From Lunularia cruciata (Eukaryota > Streptophyta > Marchantiopsida > Lunulariales > Lunulariaceae): a stretch of 64,000 nt of DNA. The DNA lies in the NCBI GenBank assembly GCA_948567375.1, contig OX419761.1, positions 49,850,501 to 49,914,500 on the forward strand, in the 5' to 3' direction. The notes below the pieces were generated by a model. It did no database searches. It was not told the origin of the DNA and was given only the letters and a program-made list of their open reading frames with translations. Positions 49,601 to 61,393 of this stretch are shown here, in pieces. The first letter of the stretch is position 1, and every line of letters begins with the position of its first letter. Made by a program: the position numbers and the translations under genes.

Positions 49601-51976
49601 AAGTCTCATATGCATTGATGCCGCTCCTCTTTCTCTCCAGACCAGCCCAGCTTGCGACTACGAACTCCATTAACAATCATCTATGTAGAGGTTTAGGGTT
49701 GCCCAATTGGCTTTTTGTCCTGAAGGGCTTTTCAGAAACGCTTCTTACCTTTTAATATGCTTGAATGAAGGATGTGTGTGTGTGCTTAGTCAAGCGTGAA
49801 GAGATAAACACCAAGAGATGTTTTTGCGACTAATCACTTGTAAGAATGTGTTTCTTTCAGGGAATTGAAATGTTATCTCTTGGTTCCTTCAAGATTGGGT
49901 CTATATTATTGGTATGCACCGTACCATTATCATGAACTGCTGCTTGTGTTTCTCTTACGCGTTATTCAACATAGTTGTCCCTGCAGTGAGTTTCAATTGC
50001 GATCTGAGGTTTCGTCGTGCCGCGGTGAAACTAGTTCTCATAGTATAGCAAATATATTTCCTTGCTGATAGGTAACAGAAATTACCGAGATCACCGGGGC
50101 TGAGAGGTTGTGATAGATTGAGTCACAATCAAAATTTCAAGAGGTATAGGGAGAAGCTGCTGTCTTAGTTGTATTTGCACCAAGTAACTGGACTCTACTG
50201 GCTGCTGGTGTAGGCAGGACTATTCATCTACGACATCTTTTGGGTCTTCTTCACTCCAGTCATGGTCAGCGTTGCCAAGTCATTTGATGCTCCCATCAAG
50301 GTATGTGATACTCACAAACACCGTTTTTCAATATGGAAGACGCGTATGCATTGATCCATCTGTACTTTTCATCTTTTGCAGAGAATTTCCGGGACTCTTT
50401 TGCTTTACGAAGATCAGAAATAACTTTAGATACTGTAGATAATGTCTTTAGATACTTACGGTCTCTGTTCGAATTTTCTCGTGTAGCTGATATTCCCAAC
50501 GGGAGATTTGACGCGACCATACTCCATGCTTGGACTTGGTGACATTGTCATTCCAGGTATATTAACTGGAGAGTTATTGCAACCCAACAAAGTCTACAAA
50601 TACATTCCTCGATAGCATTGTTTTGTCGTGCTTGATCTTTTAGCTAAATTGAATCTACGATTTGCTCTAGCTGAACAAATTACTTTCCAGTGAGCGAATA
50701 TCTGCAGTCCTTCACAACTGGCTACGAAGAAGAATTGTTGTTGTCTGTGAGAAGTTGAAGGTCTATCCTCAGGCATTCTGACTTCTGATGTATCAGGCAT
50801 CCTAGCAATCAGCTTTCCCAGTCTCACCAGAGTAGACACTCCTGATTGCACACAGCAATACTCAACTCACTCTCTCTCAGAGCCTTCAGAGATAGTACAC
50901 AACAGTTCACTCACGCAGTATGAAAGACACCCCAAAGTTAAGCAGTATAGAACACACCTGGAGCAAAGTACAAGTTGCTTGGAATGACCCTTGTAGGAGA
51001 ACTAAACATTGCAAGCTTAGAGAACACAGTTATATACACGTAAGCTGAAGCTAGGGGGATGCTTCGTTATATAAGTGTGGCTGCGACTCCCTTTACCCTA
51101 ATGAGATTTCCAACCTAGAGACAGCTAAGCAAGAGCTACCAAAACTAGGGATTGCTCTAGATTAGAGATACACATTTCAGTGAGCAAATATCTGCAGTCC
51201 TTGATAAGTGGCTACGTTGACTCTATTTGCCGGGAAGATATTCGAACCTCGAACTTGTAACTAAACATTTTTGTCAATGTTCAGGAATCTTTGTGGCCCT
51301 GGCCTTGCGATTCGATGTTTCTCGTGGGGAAGGCAAGCGTTATTTTAACAGCGCTTTCGCTGGCTACACTGCGGGGTTGCTAGTCACAATTATTGTCATG
51401 AACTGGTTCCAAGCTGCCCAGGTCAGGAAATTGAGTCAAAGTAATATCAATCCCCTGAGTCAGAAAGCTATAGCATGTGTGCTGTTTTTTCATATGCCTG
51501 TATGTAGTCCCTTGCATCCGGATGGATACGATGTGCTAATTGAGAGAGGATGTCCTATCATTGCTATATTTGACACCGATCTTCTAGTAACGCTTGATAA
51601 AGTCGGAATTTTTCGACTGGACAAATTAAGATTCCGGTTTCCGTTCTCATAAGAACCTTATTCTAGAAACTAACGACGTTTTCTGTATGCAGCCTGCCCT
51701 GCTTTACATTGTACCTGGAGTGATTGGCTTTGTTGCTGTGCACAGCTTCATAAATGGCGAAGTGAAACCTGTAAGTTGCCCCATCGATTATATTACTGGG
51801 GATATCCTCAGATCGTATCAAGTTGTAGCTCATCATCGAACGGAAATTCTGAACAAATTTGTCCCCTCGTTGTGCAGCTGCTCGACTTTGATGAGTCAGT
51901 TGGTGTGGACGACGGCTCGGATTCTTCACAAGAGGAGAAGTCAGAGCAGAAGTCGAGTGACAAGAAATCTGACTGA
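46656..51976 (+). CDS. SPP: Signal peptide peptidase, 349 aa, 11 exons
   Basis: An intramembrane aspartyl protease of the ER that cuts leftover signal peptides within the membrane. Exons 46656-46695, 47983-48098, 48590-48741, 48988-49079, 49391-49518, 49861-49911, 50214-50300, 50487-50556, 51285-51421, 51693-51770 and 51878-51976 join in frame with GT-AG borders and closely follow plant SPP throughout. Examples are GLTLAPLVVKVNPN, KEHAMRFPFIGSAVLLSLFL and LEFTKSQ-like VEIEFTKSQVV. Catalytic residues are present: YD at 199-200 (FIYDIFW), GLGD at 238-241 and PAL at 292-294. The length is close to that of Arabidopsis SPP. The C-terminus ends KKSD, a KKxx-type ER retrieval signal. Intron 1 is 1.29 kb; intron 8 carries an antisense LTR-like insertion. 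ATG 46656 gives the expected N-terminus MALVERLASAALIG. Confidence 0.96.
50661..51219 (-). mobile_element. LTR-like insertion, antisense in SPP intron 8
   Basis: A direct repeat of about 69 bp (50661-50729 and 51151-51219) brackets about 420 bp that looks like a plant LTR on the minus strand: a TATATAAC-type box (minus, about 51070), then a transcribed-looking downstream half. No coding domains are present, so a solo LTR or a short non-autonomous element is likely. The 69-bp direct repeats are too long for a target duplication and may instead be ends of a TRIM-like element or an older duplication. Confidence 0.5.
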
Positions 51977-52560
51977 AGTTTACATCAAGCAGGCAATTTG
52001 CTGGTATTCTGATTATGCCTTTGTCAATCTACACTTTTGATATTGTGATGGTTTTACTGGAGTAAAGTTCCATCTCAGTAATATGTTCCGATTACGTATC
52101 AGGAATTTACAGTCTTAAGTGGGTATGGAACTGTGTAAAACGAACGGGTTCCATATTCCTACGCTCTGAAACTTGCTACTTAGAGATATGGGAATACAAA
52201 GAGGGAACATACTGAATTACAAAAATTTCTAATGTAAAAGAAAAAGCAGTGTAGAAGTACTCGTCTATTATCCTGTCGGGTGATTGAAAACTTGGCAGTT
52301 TTCGGTAGAATCGACCCTTTTGATTCTCAATGTGTGTAGCGACTTTGTAACACGTTCCCATTGGCGTTTCAGGAACTGCCTCCCTATCACCAACATTATA
52401 TTGAAGAGGGGCCCAGAGATTCAAGGACATTGAGCAGGTTTTCACATTTTTGGAATACTTACGTGAGACTTGATGTTTCAACTCATCATTCTTTCAAGCG
52501 GCATTAATCAGTGGGACGGAGTGTTATGTTCCACACTTTGGTCTACCACCGAATCTAGGT
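51977..52560. other. SPP 3' flank
   Basis: Holds the SPP 3' UTR and the DNA up to the outer edge of the inverted repeat. No gene was recognised. A minus-strand frame at 52481-52176 has no visible family. Confidence 0.45.
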
Positions 52561-52949
52561 CTATTGTATTGATGCTGTCTTCAAAAGTCGATGACAGTAC
52601 CAGGAATTCTATCAAACTTTCTGTTCTTCTTTCTGGTTTCCATTCAGACGGATTGGGACGAGTTGAAGTAGGGATCACAGTTTCGTCTCTTGTCCATGCG
52701 GTTGAGAATTTTGATCAGTGGTTTTACACATGGAGAGTGAAGGTCAAATGCAGCAAACGAACAATGCCTGAGCTCTTTGATTCATCTTCTTGCCCAGTTT
52801 GTACATCAGAGGAGCTGCTCGTGAATGGATATTGTTTTTTCCTTCGCATCGAATTCAAATTCTCCAATGCAAGTAGATCAGTTGATTTTGACAGAGTCGA
52901 CAAGCCATCACAACCCTTCAATCAAGAAAGTCTCATGGGTCTCATGTAA
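52470..52949 (+). CDS. Exon-like open frame in left arm, unknown product
   Basis: The 159-residue frame is of unknown function. The second half, from SDGLGRVEVGITVSSLVHAV through CSKRTMPELFDSSSCPVC to NGYCFFLRIEFKFSNA, is shared with the right arm. A splice-acceptor-like TTTCCATTCAG precedes it at about 52640-52650, and a donor-like AT/GTAAAT closes it at about 52946, so the true unit may be an exon of about 297 bp. Four cysteines are noted but no domain is recognised. It may be a captured gene fragment. Confidence 0.35.
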   Translation: MMFQLIILSSGINQWDGVLCSTLWSTTESRSIVLMLSSKVDDSTRNSIKLSVLLSGFHSDGLGRVEVGITVSSLVHAVENFDQWFYTWRVKVKCSKRTMPELFDSSSCPVCTSEELLVNGYCFFLRIEFKFSNASRSVDFDRVDKPSQPFNQESLMGLM

Positions 52950-54065
52950 ATTACTACTCTGTTTTTAGTTCATTTGTAGCTGCAAGCTGAAGCTGGTATA
53001 GACAGGCCATCATCGTATGAAGGGAGGAGATAAGGCTCCAGCGGGCTAATAATTCTTTCTGGTTACCCTCAGTCAACGCAGATTTGATAATATTGATGAT
53101 CTACTCTAAACTGAGATTAACAATCGTATCTCATCTAGTTAGCTGATTCCAAGGATTAGCAGAGCCGGCTTTCGACAATTCCATACGTTGTTAATCTATG
53201 TTGTGGTGTAACATAGCCTCCACTTGTTGCCCATAAAGTTCAGAACGAGAACCATTGCGGCGGTGGAAGTTGTCCAAAAGATGTTTGTCCGAACCTGATG
53301 ATTGTTCTCGTGGTTTTGTGATATAATCTACCACAAGGAAAACAGTATTATCACCTGCAAAAATGTCAAGCTGGTGCTATATCTTTCCTTCAATGTATAA
53401 CGGCATCAAAAAATGTACGAATAGATTCATGCTCGTTTAAATAATATATAAATAATAAATCAGTTCCGAGGATAAGCCCCCGTGGTCTTGTAAACCACAC
53501 TTATCTAGACGCATTGCACGTATTTTGAGGTGATCCATTGTTTATCCTCTCACAAATTTATGCATACCCATGTGATTATATACATCTTGAGCCTGGTAGG
53601 CTGCAGCTGTATGTACTCTGTACCTGGTTCATAAATATTTTATCATCCTGTTGGGAAAAGGTCTATTGAGACGTTGGTCCACAAAGCAGACCTGTATAAT
53701 TTTAGTGTTGTAGTTCCTAGTAGAGATATCAACCTTCACATGAAGTAGAAAAGATCCATTTAGTTTCCCCTTTACACACCAAACATTTGGGATAGCAAGG
53801 GTCTATACTGGACTCTCTCAACGATTTGGAGAAAATGTAATTATATTCGGCGAGTGTTTGATGCTCCAAGGAAGGGAAAAGACGATGAAATAGTGTGGTG
53901 AATCTCAAGTTTAAGTCAGCGAAAATGATCCTCTCTCTACCAATAAACGACGTTGATTACGTGATTGCTCCTAGCAGCAACCGCGTCGAACAGACTATAG
54001 TGGACGTGGAGTATAACAGAGATTTCCCGTATGTGTTTCGATTTCGACATTCCGATAAGAGAGGG

Positions 54066-56534
54066 CCAAAGAGGCTCTTGCGCGATTCACATGGCTCTTT
54101 TGGGCTCCGGCCGCCCACTATAAGACAAAGTCCGGCAACTACAATTTTGACGGAGCTCATGTGCCCGTCAGGTCTGCCGGACGTTCAAACCCGAAACCTA
54201 TACGTCAGGTAGCTCTAGCTCTAGCTCCGTTTGAGCCCTTTCGAACCGGGAATCTTTTAGATTAATGGGTCGCGTGATACAACGTGCAATAGAACTATCG
54301 GCATTCCCTTTCTTTCTATGACAGGTTCAAATTTTCCCCATAATGAACTTTCCGACTTCGCGAGATCGGGTCTTTAGTCTTTCCAAGCAAATACATCTTC
54401 GATTTTAATTTTGACCTTCGAGACTGGATGCAGATGTAATATGTTTTGCCTTTTTCATTTTTGGATCGTTATTCAATGTTGGTCATGGGTGACTTAAGAA
54501 TGAAAGCACTTTATTAATATTTTTCTTTGAGATAGAAAAAGAAATTGTTTGTCAACGAGTACCAATTCCAGTACTCGGGGTTAATATCTTCTTTTTGTTC
54601 ATAAATTTTTTCTCCCCTTACTAATGTGATTAATTCCATAAGATTTTCTTTTTAAAACTCCATTAATCACAAAAATATAAAAATTCATCCCATATATAGG
54701 AGCACTCCTTTGTTAAAAACGAATGTGGAAAACAAAACATATTGATTTGCAAACCCCAGATTCTTTACTTTCCACAACCTAGTTTGAGAACTGGTTACCT
54801 ATTAGCGCCAGTCAATAATCCAAAGTGACCTGCCATCACAAGTATACATATGAGGTTGACGTACGTCCAAATTAACTCCCGGACCTATGCACTCCCATGG
54901 ACACATGATGATACTCTTTTCGTTAATGTTCTAGAGGCTGACGGACGTCAAAATTGACGTACATCATTGAGCCATGTGAAGTGGCCCTCTTATGCAATTC
55001 ACATGGCTCTGTCGGGCTCCGGCGGCCCACTAAAAGACAAAGTACTAATGATGATTCTGACAGAGCTCATGTGCATGTCAGGTCTGCCTGACATACAACC
55101 CCTCAGCACATCAGGCAACTCTAGTTCCGGAGCCTATACATCAGACAACTCTAGTTCCGTTTGAGTCTCTAGAACGGGAGATTTTCTAGGTTAATGGGTT
55201 GGGTGATATAATGTGCAATAGAACTTTTGAACATCCCATTCTATGACAGATTTAGTTTTCCCGAGAGAACAAGTCTCGTGACTTTCCAAGCAAACACATG
55301 AGGGTTCTGACTTTTGACCTTTGAGATTGAATAGATATGAAATGTATCATAACTTTTTCATTTTTGGACGTGTTGGATTATTTTATAACTTAAATCAAAG
55401 ATTATACAATATTTATCATGTGATTTAAAACTGAAGATTGCGAGTGTGAGAATCAAAAGATATGGACATTTGCAAAGCCACAACTCCTTACTTGTCATGC
55501 ACTAATGGGAAAATTGGTTACATGTTAGCACCGGTCAATAATCCAAAATGACCTATTATTGCAAGTATATTTACATGTGTGACATACGTCCAAGTTAATT
55601 GCCGGACCTTTGCACTCCCATGGACACCTAAAGATACTCTTTCCGTCAATGTTTAGAAGGCTAATGTATGTCAAAACTGCCAGACATTGCTGAACCATGT
55701 GAAAAGGCCTTCTTACGCTATTCACATGGCTCTTTTGGGCTCTGGCAGGCCCACTAAAAGACAAAGTATGGCAATGATAATTCTGACGGAGTTCATGTGC
55801 ATATCAGATTTGCTTGACGTTCAAACCCTCAGCCTGAACCTATATGTCAGGCAGCTCTAGCTCTGTTTGAGTCCCTCCAACAGGAGATTTTCTAGGTTAA
55901 TGGGTTGGGTGATATAACGTGCAATAGAACTTTTAAACATCCCATTCTATAACAGGTAGTTTTCTCAAGAACTAGCCTATCATCTTTCCAAGCAAACACA
56001 CTAGGGTTCTTACTTTTGACCTTCGAGATTGAATAGATATGAAATGTATCGTAACCTTTTCATTTTTGGATGTGTTGTGTTATTTAATAACTTGAATTGA
56101 AGGTTATACAACATTTGTCATGTGTAATTTAGAATTGAAGACAAAGATTAATATTATTATGAGTGTGAGAATCAAAAGATATAGACATCTGCAAAGCCCG
56201 AACTCCTTACTTTTCATGCCCTAATGGGAAAACTGGTTACCTGTTCGCACCAGTCAATAATCCAGAATGAATTGTCATCGCATCGCAAGTATATTTACGT
56301 GCGTGTTGTCATACCCTAATGCAAAAATTGGTTACCTGTTAGCACTAGTCAATAATCCAAAATGACCAGTCATCGCAAGTATATTTAGATGTGCAACGTA
56401 CCTCCAAATTAATTGCACGTCCAAATTAATTGGCGGATCTTTGCCCTACCTTACATCTGAAGATACTCTTTCCATCCATATTTAGAAGGCTAACGTAGGT
56501 CAAAACTGCCGGACATCACTGAGCCATGTGAGGA
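54066..56534 (+). mobile_element. Array of three tandem units with short terminal inverted repeats
   Basis: Units start near 54078, 54988 and 55722, each beginning TTCACATGGCTC and ending with its inverse GAGCCATGTGAA (or one change). They are separated by 9-10-bp spacers such as GGCCCTCTTA and GGCCTTCTTA. The outer flanks read AGAGGCTCTT on the left and GGAGGCTTTC on the right. The right palindrome arm has an uninterrupted AGAGGCTCTG at the matching site. Inside each unit, shared blocks include GCCCACTAAAAGACAAAGT, CAATAATCCAAAATGACC and GGTTAATGGGTTGGGTGATA. No transposase is present, so this is a non-autonomous element. Confidence 0.75.
56221..56400. repeat. About 105-bp internal duplication in third unit
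   Basis: CCTAATGGGAAAACTGGTTA...GCAAGTATATTTA at 56219-56297 recurs at 56310-56388 with a few changes. A smaller duplication of CCAAATTAATTG follows at about 56405-56440. Confidence 0.8.
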
Positions 56535-57041
56535 GGCTTTCTGTCATTAGCCCCTTTCATCTGCTCACGCTTCATATGCGCTCCCTGGCCGGCTGCCTCG
56601 ACGAGTTCCACCTGAAGAATTAGCAGATCCGCAGGTGCCTTGCCGGACCGCCGGAATGAGGAGAATCTTCGTGCAGCTCACACCCTTTTACGGCTTGAAA
56701 AGTCCGGACCTGTGCTGAGGAAACCATTTCCAGTGAGCTGATTTTCTCTTGGTAGAATTTCAGGAGTGACCATTATATGTTCGCACAAAAGTAATCGTAT
56801 TCCAGGCTGAACAAAACATCCTCATACGGCCGATCCGGGCTCAAGTAAAGTTGGAGCACGGGTTGATAATATCAGCCCAAGTGTTAATTACACAAACTTG
56901 ACCGTCAACTTCAGATTGGTTAAAGTTTAAACCATTTAAGTTGAAAGCCATAGTTCTGTACTTAAAGTTGGTTGATATCCTACAGCAACAGCAGAGCGCA
57001 TTCTAACTAATAAAGCACAAACTTCAGATCCTGCTTGCTTT

Positions 57042-58441
57042 TCTGATTATGAAGCATGGTTACGTGATCCTATTCGCATTAAACCCAGGTGGCCGAACAA
57101 TCTGAGCACTGGGTATAATGTGAGTAGGATCACTTGACCATACTTCACAATTACAAAAATGCTACTATGGTAACGATAGTAATAAAAAAGTAATATGATG
57201 ATTTTCATAATTTTTATAAAAAGAGGACAAAAACTGAATTTTTTTGATCATCTAGTATGAAAAGTTCCTACGATGCAACACCCCGAAACAATCAGTAGAT
57301 CAAATGAAATCATCCGGTTTTTTAGGTTCCATCTTATCAGAGAAATTGATTGTAGATAACGGCATCAGTATGGAAGAATAACTGTACATTTCACGCTTAT
57401 TGTCAGCTCCAATGCGCTCTCTTTACAAATTTGCAATTGTTAGACAGTGGTGAAGGATTAGACAAATTTAATGAAGGATCGAACTATAAGTATGCATTCT
57501 TAGACAGTGGGTCAATTGGTTTCATAGCAAACATACCATTAGCAACAAGAAGTTCTTTCTTTTCAATAGTGCAAATACAAAGCATGAAAGAGTTGGTAAG
57601 AGTAAACTCGAAAACAAACAAACAAACAAACAGATGTGTGATGATAGGTACGAGTCTCTTGATCTCTATTTCCCCCTTTGAGTAGTCAATAGATGATATC
57701 AATATGCAAAGCATTAAGAGATTATGTTAGTCTTTTCATCTGACTACAACCAGCGTTAGAACATTAACTGAAGAATCTGTATGAAAGGATCGCGCAAGTA
57801 GGAGTAATTCAAGGACATCTTGCAGTACTATTACGACTCCCAAGATAGAACAGGAACGACCGTTTCTAAAGTCTTCGTGGATATTTTCACTTGTCATATC
57901 TCTAAGATGGTACAAAGCAAACAGATTTAAAAAGAAACCTAGGGTACCAGACCGATACCATGGGTAGAAAAGAAACCCCTGTTCAGGTTAAATATTGTTT
58001 TCAAGTATTCCAGAGAATGTAGGCTGCACCTTTCCATCGAATTTCAGCTGTTTCTGCCGGTGTTGAGGAGCATGACAAGTTTGGACTGCACTTAAGAAGA
58101 CTGTACTTCAAGTTTTCAAGTTCGGACTAACGACAAAGGAGCTGTGGAAAATTCATGTGTCGTGTAGTGAACTCTCCGGCGGTAAACGACAGGGTGAAAT
58201 GGAGGACGTTCCCTGCGCCTTTGCGGCCTCTGGGCTATTTAACTTCGGGTTACACCGTGCCCTACAAGGGCCTCGGGTCAGGTCTACAAGGGGTACTAAG
58301 GCAGCAGCAGCAGCCTTCAGCGCATCAGCGGAGAAAAATGATAAGAAAGACCGTCCATTATCATGTGACTGCCTGCCCATGTTGCATGTAAACATGGACA
58401 CGAAAAACACCTGCCTGTCCTCTACCACTGTCCACTGTAAA
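57042..58441. other. Unique centre of the palindrome
   Basis: 1.4 kb with no sequence shared between the arms. It contains an (AAAC)n tract (about 57612-57632) and overlapping 78- to 100-residue frames near 58155-58459 on both strands that match nothing I know. No transposase or other gene was recognised. Confidence 0.5.
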
Positions 58442-59982
58442 GAAGCAAGCAGGATCTGAAGTTTCTGCTTTATTAGTTAGAATGCGCTCTGCTGTTGCTG
58501 TAGGATATCAACCAACTTTAAGCACAGAACTATGGCTTTCAACGTAAACTTTAACCAATCTGAAGTTGACGGTCAAGGTCGTATAATTAACACTGGGGCT
58601 GATATTATCAACCCGTGCTCCAACTTTACTTGAGCCCGGATTGCCCGCATGAGGATGTTTTGTTCAGCCTGCAATACCTGTTTCGTTCAGCCTGGAATCG
58701 TTCTTTCTCAAGAATACGATTACTTTTGTGTGAACGTGTAATGGTCACTCCTGAAATTGTACCAAGAGGAAATCGGCTCACTGGAAATGGTTTCCTCGGC
58801 GGAGGTGCGGACTTTTCAAGCCATAAAAGGGTGTGAACTGCAAGAAGATTCTCCTCATTCCGGCGGTCCGGCAAGGCACCTGCGGATCTGCTAATTCTCC
58901 AGGTAGAACTCGTCGAGGCAGCCGGCCAGGGAGAGCATATAAGTGTGAGCAGATGAAGGGGGCTGATGACAGAGCCTCTTCTTCTGCCTTCTCTCATCGG
59001 AATGTCGAAATCGAAGCACATACGGGAAGTCTCTATTATACTCCACGTCCACTATAGTCTGTTCGACGCGGTTGCTGCTAGGAGCAAAAACGTAATCAAC
59101 GTCGTTCATTGGTAGAGAGAGGATCATTTCGCTGACTTAAACTCGAGATTCACCACACTATGTCATCGTCTTTTCGCTTCCTTGGAGGATCACAAACCCG
59201 CCGAATATAATAACATTTTCTCCAAATCGTTGAAAGAGTCAACTATAGAACATTTCAATCTCGAATGTTTGGTGTTCAAATGTGAAACTAAAATGGATCT
59301 TTTCAGAAGGAGAAGGCGACCACGTAGCACACACGAACATCTTTTCTTTTCATATGAAGTTTGATATATCTATGAGGAACTACACCACACTAAAAGTACA
59401 CAGGTTTACTTCGTGGACCAATAGGCGTCTCAATAGACCTCTTCCCAACAGGATGATAAAATATTTATGAACCAGTAAATACAGCTGCAGCCTACCAGGC
59501 CCAAGATGTATATAATCACATGGGTATGCATAAATTTGTGAGAGGATAAACAATGGATCACCTCAAAATACGTGCAATGCGTCTAGATAAGTGTGGTTTT
59601 GGAGACCACGCGGGCTTTATCCTCGGGACGGATCTATTATTTATATATTATTTAAACGAGCATGAGTCTATTCGTACATTTTTTGATGCCGTTATATATT
59701 GAAGGAAGGATATAGCACCAGCTTGACATTTTTGTAGGTGATACTGTTTTCCTTGTGGTAGATTATACCACAAAACCACGAGAACAATCATCAGGTTTGG
59801 ATAAACATCTTTTGGACAACTTCCACCACCGCAATAATTCTCGTTCTGAACTTTATGAGCAACAAGTGGAGGCTATGTTACACCAAGTTGTATGAGGTGT
59901 AGATTAACAACGTAGACTGGAATTGTCGAAAGCCGGCTCTGCTAATCCTTGGGATCAGCTAACTAGATGAGATACGATTGTT

Positions 59983-60100
59983 AATCTCAGTTTAGAGTAG
60001 ATCATCAATTTTATTAGTCAAATTATCATCTGCATTGACGCAATCTCAGTTTAGAGTAGATCATCAATTTTATTAGTCAAATTATCATCCGCATTGACTC
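59983..60100. repeat. 59-bp tandem duplication, right arm only
   Basis: Two copies beginning AATCTCAGTTTAGAG follow each other. The left arm (about 53085-53125, inverted) has a single copy, so this happened after the arms were formed. Confidence 0.9.
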
Positions 60101-60175
60101 AGGATCCTGATCAAGATTAGCCCGCTGGAGATTAGGAATGAACCAAAAACTGAGTAGCATTTTACATACATAAAC

Positions 60176-61043
60176 TCCATTGCATTCACATCCGTTCAGG
60201 ATTGAGGAGAAAATCATTGCTCACTTATAAAGTTCAGGATTTCATCACGTATAGTTATCTTCACCATAGATGAAGGTTTCTGCGACAATAGTCCCAGTCT
60301 GCAGAACTGCTTTCCTGCAAACATGCTAACGTGATGTCTTCAATTTTCTGCCGATGTATCGATCTATGATAGGTTTGAAAACTTTGAACTAAAGTTTCTA
60401 CCTCCGCTGATCTATACTAATCGGAAAAGGCGACCGGGTAGGATAACAAGCAGGATGGGAAAACCCCATCAACGCGTACAAGGAAAAGATATAGGGGATA
60501 AAATGGGGTTAAGCTCCAATAGTATCGGTAATAGTAACGATCTATACTAATCATAGAAGATATATTAGCTACTTGTGGTGAGTAAATATATAATTGGAGT
60601 TGAAACTGACCTTGCATAAGTATAGGTGAACGAGCTCATCCACGCTCCCTAGTTTACTTGAATAGCGCTGGTGAGTGTACGTCTCCGGATCTAGGAGCGT
60701 AGATGAACAACATTTACATTACACATGAACCTATGATGGCAGATTCAGGTGAATTATGTGACGCATCTCCTGTTCGGAAATTGAGTGGGTGTTCCTAGTG
60801 ATGGAACTTGAAGAAATGGATAAACTGAGTTAGTTTACTTCCAACCATGGACTCATTCATCTCAACCGACTTCATTTAGAATTTGCAATGTAAATGTTGT
60901 CCATTTGGTATCGTATTGAACTCATGTTCTCAAACAATTGGGATAATCCATGATAGAGAGGAATTGAGACCTAGTTTACGCAAGGTAAGATGGATTGCAA
61001 ATATCAAGTGCCCGTCTAGAACACATCAAACCCGTGTTTCACA
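60176..61043. other. Right-arm-specific segment
   Basis: About 870 bp absent from the left arm at 52937-52945. No coding region or terminal repeat was recognised. It is either an insertion in the right arm or a deletion in the left. Confidence 0.6.
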
Positions 61044-61393
61044 TCGAGACTTTCTTGATTGAAGGGTTGTAATCGCTTGTCGACTCTGTCAAAGTGAACT
61101 GATCTAGTTGCATTGGAGAACTTGAATTCAATGCAAAGGAAAAAACAATATCCATTCACGAGCAGCTGCTCTGATGTACACACTGGGCAAGAAGATGAAT
61201 CAGAGAGCTCAGGCATTGTTCGTTTGCTGCATTTGACCTTCACTCTCCATGTGTAAAACCACTGATCAAAAATCTCAACCGCATGGACAAGTGAAGTAAC
61301 TGTGATCCCTACTTCTTCAACTAGTCCCAATCCGTCTGAACGAAACCAGAGACAAGAACATAATGTTTTGATAAGAATTCCTGGTACGATCAT
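61016..61393 (-). CDS. Exon-like open frame in right arm, copy of 52470-52949
   Basis: The 125-residue minus-strand frame shares about 95 residues with the left-arm frame at high identity. Differences are mostly single residues plus one in-frame extra glutamate (LVEEVG versus RVEVG). Both copies stay open across the shared block. The function is unknown. The C-terminal residues diverge where the arms lose similarity. Confidence 0.35.
   Translation of the reverse strand: MIVPGILIKTLCSCLWFRSDGLGLVEEVGITVTSLVHAVEIFDQWFYTWRVKVKCSKRTMPELSDSSSCPVCTSEQLLVNGYCFFLCIEFKFSNATRSVHFDRVDKRLQPFNQESLDVKHGFDVF

Noticed and set aside
52724-52921. Minus-strand frame opposite the palindrome exon-like block
   Set aside because: The plus-strand frame is longer, conserved in both arms with a codon-sized indel and flanked by splice-like signals, so the minus frame is taken as a shadow.
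57612-57634. (AAAC)n run and adjoining tandem repeats as a CRISPR-like array
   Set aside because: No unique spacers between equal repeats; it is a plain tetranucleotide microsatellite in a plant genome.
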